Shown here piece by piece: positions 12,391 through 24,057 of a stretch of DNA of 64,000 nt (the stretch's first letter is position 1; every line of letters begins with the position of its first letter). The translations under genes were made by a program, and so were the position numbers. The notes under the pieces are model-generated. The model saw only the letters and a program-made list of their open reading frames with translations, was not told where the DNA came from and did not search any database. Source of the stretch: Adiantum capillus-veneris (lineage: Eukaryota; Streptophyta; Polypodiopsida; Polypodiales; Pteridaceae); the NCBI GenBank assembly GCA_014529385.2, contig CM043952.1:59780119-59844118 (forward strand), written 5' to 3'.

Positions 12391-13378
12391 AGACATCCTA
12401 CACGCGTAGGATGTCTACAGGCTAATCTGGTGGGAATTTTGGAATTTTGAGTAGGCCAGTGTGTTCAGAAGGTGGGTTTTACTCTATTTTCACCTGGAAA
12501 GTGGAAATTTGACCATATCTTGACAGGATAAGACGAGATAGTCTGAAATTGACAGACATCCTACCCAAATTGCGCCAAGGCATTATTTTAAGACCAAAAC
12601 CATAGGATGACTGCATGAGCATGATCTGCATGATATATTGAGTGACTGAGAGAGGTTTCATCTCATTTGGGTGAGAAAACTGGGTTCTAAACAGACTTTG
12701 GCACTTTTGACTGAAAAAGGCTAAAACAGCTAAAATTGCGGACTTTTGAAATCCAAACCAAAATCTAAGCATACCACTGGGTTGCTAGGAGTCTCTCCAC
12801 TGAGAGGTAGGATTGGAAGGAGTGATATAGGTTATTCCGCAAGAATTATGCGAACAAAGACAATTCTTTGTCTTCCCAATAACTATCCTCGATAAAATTT
12901 TGACATCAAGGGGAAGCTGTGGGTCAAGTCTGGGGTCAAACAGGCCAAAAGGACATCCTACACGTATGATGTCATCTGTGTGATTTTGCACTCCAAACTT
13001 AATTTTGAGCATACCAAAGTGATCAGCACCTCAAGGGGAGCCAGTGCTTTGCATTTGAAGCCATTCTGAGCAAAAAGACATCCTACGCGTAGGATGTCTA
13101 AAGCAAGAAATTGAAGCCAGATACTGACTCTGGGCATAGCAAGGTGTTGTATAGCCTGAGGCAAGCCTCCTTGTCAATTTTGGTCCAATTTGGAGTTGAT
13201 TAGACTGATCAAGACTAGTAGCAACAGGCTGTCGGAATAGATTTCTGATCCATTGACCAACTTATAGGTGTCCAAATCAAAAAGTAAAAACAGCTGTGGA
13301 CTCATCACATCAAGGGGAATTCATAGTGCAAGAATCCAGGCAAAACAGAGCAGGAGACATCCTACGCGTAGGATGTCT
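12391..13378 (+). repeat. Palindrome cluster in the 5' leader
   Basis: Copies of a palindrome made of AGACATCCTACG and its reverse complement: 12391-12416 (with two extra central bases), a half-site at 12554-12564, an imperfect copy at 12951-12975, and perfect 24-bp copies at 13076-13099 and 13355-13378. Spacing is irregular. No open frame is supported between 11868 and 13787, so this is untranslated leader. Confidence 0.9.
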
Positions 13379-13787
13379 ACTGGGGCTTAGTGAAGAGAAA
13401 ATTTGACTGGGCTTAGACAGTGAGGTTCCATTTGGCTTAAGGGTTTCAGATCTTCTTTCAGAAGTGAATTTGGACCTTGTTTGGCCATTTGACGGAGCAA
13501 AGACTGAATTCAGACTTTTTCACGTAAATTGACCAACATCCGAGGGAAGTACAGTTCCAAATTAGCATACCTAATCCAGAACATCAGTAGTGTATAAAAT
13601 ACGGTAGTGGTTGAGGTTAACTCTCCAGCTATACCAATCATTACTAAGATCACCTCTAGCGGTTAAATGCTTTGATTCGATTGCTGAAATTAAACGCTTG
13701 TGTACATGTATATTCAGTAGCAAAGCAAGAAGTTGTGCGGAGACTGATCCTTTGCCCGGTGAGTGGTTAGATTTGTGATAAATTGCA

Positions 13788-16408
13788 TTGATAAGTTTGA
13801 TGAATGTAAGGTCAGAAAGATATATTTTTAGAGACCAAAAGGTGGCGGGTGACCAAGGTAGCTTAGTGTCCACCGAGGAGAGTGTAACTCACGCAAGGCT
13901 AGATCCACTAGCACCGATTATTGAGGAAGGTAGTGATACTGACACTTCATCAGACAAATCCTTCTTCATGATGGGTAGTCAGCAGCCAGGAGGTTTTACC
14001 TATGACGGACCAATGCCAGGAGGAAGCACCTCCCTAAATCCTTTGAATGATTCCAAGTTCACTGTGATCTTCTTAGAAGGAACAAACTCGAGAGGAGCCT
14101 TAGTCTATTCTGACTATCGAGGACGCAAGTGTATTTGTATTGAGGAAAGGCCAGCTCAGAGACTGGAGATAATTCGAGTCTATGATGATGGAGATAAATT
14201 GTGAGACGAAAAGGGGAACCACTATATGATAGTTAGTAACCATGAGGATTACAACAGATATGGAGATAACGTGGCAAAGGGAAAAATGTTTTTAGAAACT
14301 CAAGAACCGCCTCCAAACATTGATCGACCTGGAGCAATTTTTATGTATGATAAGAAAACAACCAAGGTTTCAACTTATAATGAGAACGTGGGAATCTACA
14401 AGCATGAGAGCGAGGGAATAGTCTCTTACTTTCGCTGCAAAGAACCATACCCAACCGAGTTAAGCAAAGACAATCTCTACTTATTCTCTTATGAAACTGC
14501 TATGGAGAAGGATATAGTTTTTGTTGATAGATACAGGCGGGAATACCAACGTATTCTCCCAGAGGAGGTAGAAAAGGCAATAGTTCCAGGAGTATCAACA
14601 TATGCCCCCGATGAAGTGCCAAGAGCCACCTACACCCCTAGTAAGTCGACAAATCCCTTCTTAGAGGAGTATTACGCGACCTCACATTCCACCCGACCGT
14701 AGACATTCAACAACCAAAATCAACCAGCAACTCAGCCATCATTGTAGGCATGGCTTCGACAGAGTGCAACAGTGGAACAAGACCGAAATCGAGATGGTTA
14801 TCAAGCCGCACTAGGGCTAAGGGATTTACAAGAACCACCACTCTTTTCAAGGTATCAAGGAGAGAGTAAGCCAAAAACTCAAGGGTCAACAGAGCCTGGG
14901 AGACCACACATAGAACGAATTCGAAGAGATGAACCATCTCTTGCAAGAACTGTTAGAAATTATGGCTTAGGAGCACCATTGGGAGAGGAACCAGCCTACT
15001 ACAGAAGACTAGAGGAGGTATATTGATTAGGACGTGGAGATCCAATGATGAGGTTTGTAGACCATCGTAGAATTAGACCTTCTCAAGTGCAAAAATGGGT
15101 AAACAAGAAATACACAGGAAATAGATATCCAAGAGATCATGTAGCAGCCTTTGTGCGAGTAATTAGAGCTTAAGGGGTGTTAGACTTCCCTACCCAATTT
15201 GTAGGGTTTGGACTAACCCTAGAGGATGACGCTGCTACTTGGTTTGACTCTATGGAGCGTAGAGACTTTGAGTCTATGGAGGAGGTGTTTGATGAGTTTA
15301 TCGAGGAATTCTCACAAAGGGGGATAGCTCATAATACCGTCTCACAAATCCATAAATTCAAATAGAAAGACGGAGAATTTGTGCGAAAGGCAGCCCTAAA
15401 ATAAAAAGGTATGTTAAGTTCTGCCCTGTGGAAGAACTGCCAACTCAGTCCAGACTTATGCTTATATTCATCCAAGGACTAAGGAATGCAGATCTCCAGA
15501 AGGACTTACATATGAAGAGGAGCACGACGTTGAATGAGTTAACCAAGGAGGCTCTTTACCTTGTAGACAATTGTGCGGTCTACAAAGATGGTGAGTTCAA
15601 GGATCTTGACGAGGATTCATCCTCACAACAAAGTGGGAGCAAGTCTTCTAAGACAGCACCGAAAGGAGAAGTAACTGTAAACCAAGAGTAGCTTGTAGAG
15701 GAAGTGCTAAAAAAGATTAACTTGTACGCCAAACCCCAGGCCAAACAGCCTAAGTGGTGTGCTATTGAAAAAAAATGGACAAACCATGGGATAGAGGAAT
15801 GTTATTATAACAAGGGATATGTGTGAGAGAGACCTTATGCTCCCCAAGCTCAGGTAGCTTCTCCTCAAGTTCCATAGATGCCTAGGTATCAAGCAGGCAA
15901 CCTACCAGGACATGTAGGTGTAGAAAGACCACAACCAGTGTTGGGGCAACAACCACCCCTACCAGGATTACGACCAGTCGGCATAAGATACACACCAACA
16001 GTAACTGAATCAGAAGAGAAGGCTTTGGTACCTATGCATGCATATTATGAAGATCCCAGTGGATATGCAGCAAACCCTGTCTCTTATCCACCAGAAGAAC
16101 CCTCGACACCAGAACCATGGAGCATGATAGGAAATACAGGACCACCTACAGCTGCACAGGCAGAAGGAGAAGGAAGATATAGCTTAGATGAACGAACATT
16201 GTTGTTCATAGCCAAGGAAGTCATGGGTGGACAGAGACATGGATACCAACAAAGAGGAGCTCAAGGAGCACCTCAAAAACCCAAGGGACCCTGCTACAAG
16301 TGTGGTGGAGACCATTGGCTAAGAGACTGTCCTCATGATGAAATCATTAGAGTCAACGCATATTGCACCGAGTGTGGAGTTACTCATTTGATTACCGGAT
16401 TTCCCTAA
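13788..16408 (+). pseudogene. gag region of the gypsy element
   Basis: One reading frame runs from about 13788 with in-frame stops near 14202, 14700, 14752, 15024, 15171 and 15363. After a frameshift near 15400 it goes on from 15428 with stops near 15689, 15824 and 15875. The capsid-like part (15177-15690) carries the Retrotrans_gag signature of aromatic and acidic residues (WFDSMERRDF..F..F..EF). A CCHC zinc knuckle (CYKCGGDHWLRDC) is at about 16291-16329. The N-terminal ~450 codons resemble no family that I can name. Another shift near 16450 leads into the next frame. Confidence 0.75.
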
Positions 16409-16464
16409 GAACCCTAGCAAAGGAGCAAAAACTACCTTGAATATACTAGAAGCAGTGCCTTCCA

Positions 16465-18170
16465 GTGGGGGGATCAGAAAATGAGACAATCATACCTATT
16501 CAGACAGTGACACGAGCCCAAGCTCAAAGAATGACGAACAAACCCATAATTGAAGAGCCAAAAACCGATGCACCAAGTTCAGAAACGAAAAATAAGAGAA
16601 GCACTTGGAAGGCTAGAAAGGCGCGTATGAAAGCCAGGAAAGAACGAGAGAAAACGGCTCTATCCGAGGAGTTAAAACACACAAAGGATAGATTAGAGCA
16701 GTTAGAGAATCTTACTAGCCTAAGCTCACACACTGCGGCAACCATAGTACCCAAGGAAATAGCAGAACCCAAAAGTGCAGGATCAGGAGGATCAGTACTG
16801 GCAGACAAGGTAAATGAGCAGTTAGATGCACTTCTAAAAGCTTATGAAGCCAGACTAAAAAAAAACCAAACCCAAGAGCAAAGATGGATGACTTATCCAT
16901 ATGCTGAAATAGAAAAACAGAGGTTGGAAATGTGTAGAAACATGATTGAAACAACTCAATCTTTGATAGAAAACCCGCTTGGTAAACCTGCAAATGGGCA
17001 TGAAGTACCAACTCCAACCCCTATCCAACCAGCTTTAGAGGAACAAGTAGAAACGAAGGAAAGACTCACGAATGCCTATGAGTCTAGGGGAGAACCTATC
17101 ATAGTGCCAAATACAACAGATGAGGCAAATGACGGGTTCCAGCCTAAAACATTGGCAGAAATGGGTAAGGACTGTAACGGTCTAGATGATCTGTGGAAGC
17201 AAATCCATGAGGCGAACGAAGCTAACAGGGTGAGTTACCACATGAACAACACGAGAAAAGAGAAAAACAAGATCTTACCTCCTATTGAAGAATTCGAGGC
17301 AAGATCACAAGTGAACTTTGACATACATTCACAAGGGGGAGACCAGGGATCAATTAGTTTGGGACACAGCCAGCCAGACTCGCTGAAAACTCTACCCTCT
17401 TACCTAGGAGAGTATGAAGCCAAGTCTGAGGTGAGAGCAATCCCATCTCAAAGACTTTCTGCTAACAAAGTGATGGATTCACAAGGGTTGATTGAGTTAG
17501 TGTCCACCCCGGTGGCATGCACAATCACATTAGCCGAACTCCTAAGGTTACGACCAAACATGTGGACCACAGTAGGCAAATGCCTAGAAAAATTTGGAGT
17601 AGAAGACCCCACCTCGAAGCTTCAGGAAGGGATCAGAGAATTGGACAGGCCTCAACTAAACACTAGGCCAGTACCATTAAACAAAGTTGGAGAGTATTGT
17701 GAGGGAGAAGATGGAAACACCACGCTACCAGTAAAATTCCAAGGAATAGTTTCCAAAACTATTCTTGACAATGGAACGGGAGTTGCTATTGCCACCAAGG
17801 AAATATGGAAAAAATAGGGAAAACAATCTTTAAGAGCTACCCGAATGAAATTGCAATTGGCAGATGGGTTCATGGAGAAGCCTCGGACTCTTAGAAAAAG
17901 TGATTGTCACTTCATGCGGAATCAAGTATGAGCATACATTTACAATAGTCGATTTCGACAAAAAGAACAATTACGATATCATTTTGGGAAGACCGTTCAT
18001 GTGACAATTGAAGATGGTCCAGGATTGGGGTTACGACCACATATACCTCAGACATGGCGAGACAACAACCAAAATACACCTGAAAGACCATAGTTACAAG
18101 GATGTGAACCAGACACCAGTGGAAGAGTTTGATTCAGCTACAGTCGTAGGATCGGAACTCCTAGCATAGT
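16465..18170 (+). pseudogene. Spacer and upstream protease of the gypsy element
   Basis: An open frame of 450 codons (16465-17817) begins with a lysine/glutamate-rich, probably coiled-coil part and ends in the start of a retropepsin-like domain. The active-site region reads ILDNGTG instead of D-S/T-G. After a TAG and a frameshift near 17880 the domain continues with a hydrophobic strand and the typical IILGRPFM end at about 17980-18002. Asn in place of Ser/Thr next to the catalytic Asp is unusual. A second retropepsin-like domain with a normal DSG lies after the integrase at about 32040. Confidence 0.65.
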
Positions 18171-18870
18171 TAGGGCAACAAAAAGAGCTATGGATGTGCG
18201 GAGCTTCACATTGTGGAAGCCTAAAAAGAGAGGAATGCGTAAAGAGCGATTGAGGACAATGAGTATATTTCGGAACCTTTTCCTGAAGATGCCTTGGAAC
18301 CTCTAGAATGGGAACACATACTAGCAACATTGGATGTCTGTACCATTACAGATAGTCCAACAACAAAATTTTTCGATAAGGATGGCTATGATGTGCTACC
18401 CTATTACATGGTAAGCATTATACCAGGAGGAGATGAGATGGTAGAACCACCAGAACAAGAAGATTTTTATAACTCCTTTGAGCATTTGGAAGTAAATAAT
18501 GATGCAGATAATGAGTGTTCAGACAACTCAAGTGAGCATGGGGGGAAAACAGAGAATATCAAGTTTTATGATTTTGCTAATCAGCACCCTAGACGCTAGG
18601 AACGCTATAGGAGAAAACAAGCAGGAAACAAAGCGAGAGAGAACCTGATGCCCAAGATGAAAGATAAAACTCACTATCTGATGCTTGTAAAAGCAGAGGA
18701 TTGTGTAAAAGATCAAATATCAAGAAGATTCTCAAAAGTTCGAAGGGAAAGAACGCGAGAGGAAAAAAGACAAGTACGAAAAGCTAAAACAGAAACAAAT
18801 ATCACAAAAATCTCGAAAATAAAAAAAAGAAACAACGAAAGACCAAGAGTGGCCCAAACTGGAGCGTAAA
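18171..18870 (+). pseudogene. PR-RT linker of the gypsy element
   Basis: Two open stretches in one frame (18294-18599 and 18648-18869) separated by a stop. The first is acidic, the second strongly basic (many Lys/Arg). No domain is recognised. By position it is the linker between protease and reverse transcriptase. Confidence 0.45.
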
Positions 18871-18959
18871 CAGAAATACCAAGAACTGAAACAGTCTTTA
18901 CGAGGGATATGGACTAGTGAGGAAGATAGTGATGGTAAAGGGGAGTCAGAAAAGGGAAA

Positions 18960-20374
18960 CATTAATGTACCATCATACTATCGGAAATTCACCATCCATG
19001 ACAGAAAAATCATAATGACACCACCAGTTAGAGAAATAACAAACCAGGAATCTTACGATGGGCCAGAAAATGCAAAACGGATAGACCTCACGGAACAAGG
19101 TGAGAAGCCTCAGCCGGTCTATGTCGCAACCGATTTAGAGCCTGAAGAAGAAGAACGGCTAACACAACTTCTCAAGAAGTATAAAGATGTGTTTGCATAG
19201 TCCTACAAAGACCTCAAGGGAGTTGATCCATCGATATGCCAACATACAATTCCTTTGAAATCAAATGCAAAACCTAGCAAACAGCGTTCTTATACATATA
19301 ATGATACATTTGCTAAACGAATCAAAGAGGAGATTGACATGCTGATGGAAACTGAATTCATTTATGAAATCGAACATACAGATTGGGTGTCACCCATTGT
19401 GGTAGTCCCCAAAAAGAACAAAAAACTGCGAGTGTGTGTAAACATCAAAAAGGTAAATGCAGCTATCGTAAGGAATAATTATCCCTTGCCGATCACAGAA
19501 CATGTATTGGAGAGGGTAGCCGGGAAATAGGCTTATTCCTTTCTAGATGGGTTTTTAGGATATAACCAACTGGCCATTGCAATGGAGGATCAACACAAAA
19601 CAACGTTTGCCACAGAATGGGAAATATATGCGTATCGTGTTATGCCTTTTGGCTTAACTAATGTCCCAACTACCTTTCAAACGTTAATGACGTACGCGTT
19701 CAAAGAATACCTAAGAATATTCTTAGAAATATACATGGATGATCTTTGTGTACACTCTCTTCTATGAAAGAAACATATTGACCATTTGCAAAAGGTATTT
19801 GAAAAATGCAAGACATATCGAATCTGTCTTAACCCGGAAAAGTGCATTTTCATGGTTAGGCAAGGCCGCATCTTAGGACACATTGTCTCACGAAATGGCA
19901 TAACCACAGACCTAGACAAAGTCAAAGTCATAGTAGACCTGCCCAGGCCTACTAATGTGAAACAAGTGCAATCCTTCATGGGACACTGTGGGTATTATCG
20001 AAGATTCATATATAGGACAACCTTTGTATCGTTTGCTAGTCAATTTTGATTTGACTGAGGAGTGTGAAACTTCATTCCAAAAATTGAACGAAAACCTTGT
20101 ATCAGCACCTGTACTTAAAGCACCGGATTGGGAAAAGATATTCCATGTTCACATTGATGCATCTGCATATGCAATCGGGAGTATTCTGGCTCAACCTGGA
20201 GACGGAACAATGGATTTTCCAGTTTGTTATGCAAGCCGACAGTTAAACAGTGAGGAAAAGAACTACACAACCACCGAAAGAGAGGGGTTAGGAATGATTT
20301 ATGCTGTAAAGAAATTTCGGCATTATTTTCTCGCAAACAAATTTGCGTTCTTCACAGATCATCAAGTATTATGA
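18960..20374 (+). pseudogene. Reverse transcriptase and RNase H (first part) of the gypsy element
   Basis: RT runs in one frame from about 19015 with in-frame stops at 19198 (TAG), 19528 (TAG) and 19765 (TGA). Motifs in order are VSPIVVVPKK, the SFLDGFLGYNQL segment with a catalytic Asp, the YRVMPFGL block and YMDD at about 19732. A frameshift near 20010 shifts to the RNase H frame. RNase H shows HIDAS, TTEREGL and TDH, the D-E-D residues. The domain is cut at about 20368 by the DNA transposon and resumes at 29962. Confidence 0.9.
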
Positions 20375-20434
20375 GAAATATGAACCTTGCATGGGCCTTG
20401 TAAGGAATCCTAATTTTTAGGGATTAAGGCTAAT
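20373..20434 (+). repeat. Left terminal inverted repeat of the DNA transposon
   Basis: GAGAAATATGAACC followed by a GC-rich stretch and GGGATTAAGGCTAAT. Both parts recur inverted at 29916-29960. The match is imperfect between them. Confidence 0.7.
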
Positions 20435-20977
20435 GTTGTGTGGGGTTTAACGGGCAAGGGCATTGAAGAAGGTAATTTTGAGTAGGCTTTTCTAACCTTT
20501 TTTTTAAGACAAATGTAGGATGTGGACCTAAAGGGTTACTTTATCTCTCTAGCTTTTTTTAAAGTGAAGGAAGCATAGGGGTGTGTCCACATCAGCAAAA
20601 ACGTGGGTCACAAAGAGAAAAAAATTGAATTTTTTAAAAAAATTCATTTTTACTTGTTTCTAACTTAAAACTCCCTCCCAACATATATACATATCCAAAA
20701 ATCATTTTTTGACCCATTTTTTAACCCACAAGCTTAGAAAGTCCATTTTTTCAAAAATCTTTTCCCCCAAAAAGTAATAAACATTTTGTTCTCTCCTCCT
20801 CCTCCCTCCTCCCTCCTCTCTCTCTCTCCCTCTCCTCTCCCTCCCTACCCCTACCTTCCTCCTCCTCCCCAATCTCTCCCTCCCCCCCCTCCCTCCTTCT
20901 CTCCTCCCATCTTCCTCAACCTCTCTACCCTTCCCCCTCTATCTTTTCATCATTTGCTTCCTCACGCAACAGCTTCC

Positions 20978-23917
20978 ATGGTGCTCACGGACATCACAAA
21001 TGGTTTGCTTCCACCACCACGTACTCCACACACCAAGAGCATACATATTCGCTTACCCACGACATTTGCACCGAAGACCACTAGTGAAGGTGATCAAAGG
21101 TCATCACAGGAACGTCGCACCGCTTGTGAGACAATGTTGACATTTGGGTGGATGGCCATTTGTACCCTTACGATCCTATAAGCCGCTTCCATCCACCATT
21201 TAATAGCCTTTACACATTTCTTCAATTTCTTGGGAGGGGAGAAGCAGGTTTGTTAGGCTATTGCAAGCGGTTGTGTATGGGTGCAGGTGCTTCTTTGCAT
21301 ATGTGGATGCACGAATGTCAAGCTCTTCACCTCAAGACGACGGCATTACAAGAGAGTGTTGCCTCTTCGGAGAGGGTAGTTAAAACTCTTGAACAACAAA
21401 TGCAAGAAAAGGAGTCCCACATCCAGAAGCTTACCAACACCATCACTTACTTGAAAGAAACACCCCTTGGTGCAAAGGAACGCAAACACACGTATTCATC
21501 CATTGAAACTCTTGCACATTCAGGAGGAGCACGCAAACGACGAGTTATAGCCACAAGGTGATTTGGTCTTTACTTGCATGATGCATTCTTACTTCACACT
21601 ATTTTCTAACATTTATGTTTATTTGTTGCTAGAAACTTCATCCAGGAGGCACAAGCCAAGATGATCGAGTCAACCTTCTAACTAGTTGTCTCAATACCCA
21701 GGACGTGATTTCTATCTTACAATCACCTGGAGGTAAGCACATTAAGGATGCAATCACCAAGGACCTTATGCGTAAATTAAAAAATATGGTTAGTGATGAT
21801 GACGTTCAACAAGCTTGTGATGAGGCTGGAATCATCACCAAAGCCTATCAGGCTATTTTCCAACTCCTAAAGGATGCCCTCAAAGAACATGGCATTGTGG
21901 AAAACCTATTTCTCGTTCCTCACAAGGTCAAGCTCGCAAAGAAGGCCACAAACGAAGATGTGTTCTCCCGCATTGGGACATACCTACACATTGAGGACAC
22001 AATGCCAACTTCCCTTTATGCTTCATGCGCAACAAAGACAAGGGGAAAAGGTAAGAAACAATCCATAAGACCTTCGGAGAAGGGATTTCCTTACACAATG
22101 TGGAACAATATTTTCGTGGATCTTAGAAGGCTTCAAGAAGCCATGCTTAGATTTTACGAGTTACCTGAAGAAGGTGACACACTTTACTTTTTTCTTTGGT
22201 ATTATTCTTATCATAGACTCTGAAGTTTAAGGTCTTAGCACTATTTTTTGTAGTGCTTGGCACAAAAGTCACTTTTGTGATGAAACTCGATGAGTGTCAA
22301 ATAGTGAAAGGCCGAAGGTTAGAGAGGCTAAGTGTCACTCTAATGAATGAGGCCCTTCTGCAAACCAAGCGAAGGGATTCAGTCGAGCCATCTCCCACCC
22401 CATCTTTTAGCGTGCAATCAGAGAAAGACATTTGGTGGTTGGGTGCTATTGAGGTGCCCAAAGAGACCAATGGAGTACTTTTATGGATTTTTGAGAGAAC
22501 TCCATGGATCACATAAGTAATACACTCCCAAATTGCAGGTCAGAAGTTGGAGATTGAGGGTTTTGGTAGTTATGATGTGGAGTGGCACTTAGGTGGGGAT
22601 TTGAAGACCATAAAGTGTTTGCTTGGCTGCAAACAAGGGGCTCCTTCTCTCATGCCTTGTCCATTTTGCACTCGAGGGTACAAACCTAATGAAAAAAAAT
22701 CACATAAGAGCACTGCAAAGGCCGGTTCCATGCTTCCATGGCAAGGGCATGGAGAACAAGGGTTAGATTGTCGTGATGTCATAGATGAAGGTAGAGAATG
22801 GGAAGCATCTATTCTGAGATATCCCATGCTCAATGCCCCAGACCGTGATCAAAAGGACCACGCTTGGAATCCAATCTTTCGATTTCCTCTATCGAATGTA
22901 CATTTGTGTACATTACACGCATTCATGCGCATTTTTGATAGGCTATTGAAGCTCCACATTGACTATGCTTTCACAATGAAACCATTGGAAAAGTCCTAGG
23001 AAGCGATCGAAAGAGTGGAGGTACTCTTGAATTCCATTGGCTGTCACGGTGGAAATGTGTCTATCGTTGCTGCAAAGAACACAGGGGAGGCCCATGAAAT
23101 TGCTCAACAAGTGTCAATGAGTGGACAAAAAGCTAGACACTTTTTGAAGAAATTTTCCCAAGGAAAGCCAAGTCGATATGATGCTCAGAACAGCTCCAAC
23201 CAGCAGGCAGGTAACCTTTGGGATCTTTGGAAGGAGTTATGCAAAGCTACTACCGAAAATGATTTAAATGGTGAGCTTGCAAACAAGCGCAAGCAAGTTT
23301 GGGCACATTTTGATAAAATGGTCAAGCTTATGGGCCTTAACAGCACAACAGAAGAACAACGCCAATCATTTCAAGAAGCCTTGGCAGATTTTACCAAGGT
23401 CTTCACCCTTTCTTGGGGTGAAAATAACATCACACATTATATGGTAAGTCATTTTACATGGTGTATTCATTATAAGGGATTGTTTTTATTTAATAATGTG
23501 GATCGTTTACTCATGTGAACAACATATCTTGTTTGCGCATGGTGCATTTTTTATGCACAAGTATGGATCGCTTTAAATTTTTAGCACTCAAGGCATGGAG
23601 AAGTCCCATTATCGAGCAAGGGGAGTGTACTTTAAAAATACTCAACATGGTGGTGGAATGGTGCAATCCAATTATTTGGAGGAGATGTTCAATTGGTTTT
23701 TTCGCACAACATTTGCTCGTAAGCTCACAATGGAGCATGCGCGACAATCCAAGATTGCTATTGAAGTGTGGAAATGGAGTCGTCAAGAGCATAGCAACAA
23801 GTGGCAAATGTCGCAAGGTCCCACCAAGCATGCTGCATGGCGGCGATGCAGAGTGCGACAAGGATCAAAGTGGATACTGTGCGAGTCACTAAACGTCAAC
23901 GCAGGGTCCAACTCTTA
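20978..23917 (+). pseudogene. Multi-exon transposase-like gene
   Basis: Likely start at 20978, after a polypyrimidine stretch (20790-20935). Exon 1 (to 21557) ends in a coiled coil and has one frameshift near 21130. GT-AG introns at 21558-21632 and 22174-22253 are supported by sequence; the second joins frames exactly, while after the first another shift is needed. The main body runs 22254-23443 with stops at 22514 and 22997, then a donor GTAAGT at 23444. The last exon (about 23523-23917) has one stop at 23573. Motifs include WHLGGDLK, a CPFC pair, THYM at the donor, then a KYGSL and MEKSHYRARGVYFKNTQHGG block. The layout resembles DDE-type transposases of large TIR elements, but I cannot assign the superfamily. 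Confidence 0.6.
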
Positions 23918-23992
23918 GCGACATGTTTATTTAAAAAATAATACTTTTTTTAAAAAAATTAGTGTGAACAGGGCCCTTTTTAAATAGGCCCT

Positions 23993-24000
23993 TATAAATA
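23993..24000 (+). promoter_or_regulatory. TATA box of the histone H3-like gene
   Basis: TATAAATA lies 58 bases before the ATG at 24058, after a GGGCCC...GGCCC stretch. Spacing fits a short 5' leader. Confidence 0.65.
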
Positions 24001-24057
24001 TTGCATGCTCTCATAAACATCTCATTTCTTAAGAACAGGTGAGCTCTTACCAACGAA

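Noticed and set aside
20786-21181. Proline-rich protein start at 20786
   Set aside because: The Pro/Ser part is a translated polypyrimidine stretch; the ATG at 20978 is a better start for the transposase-like gene.
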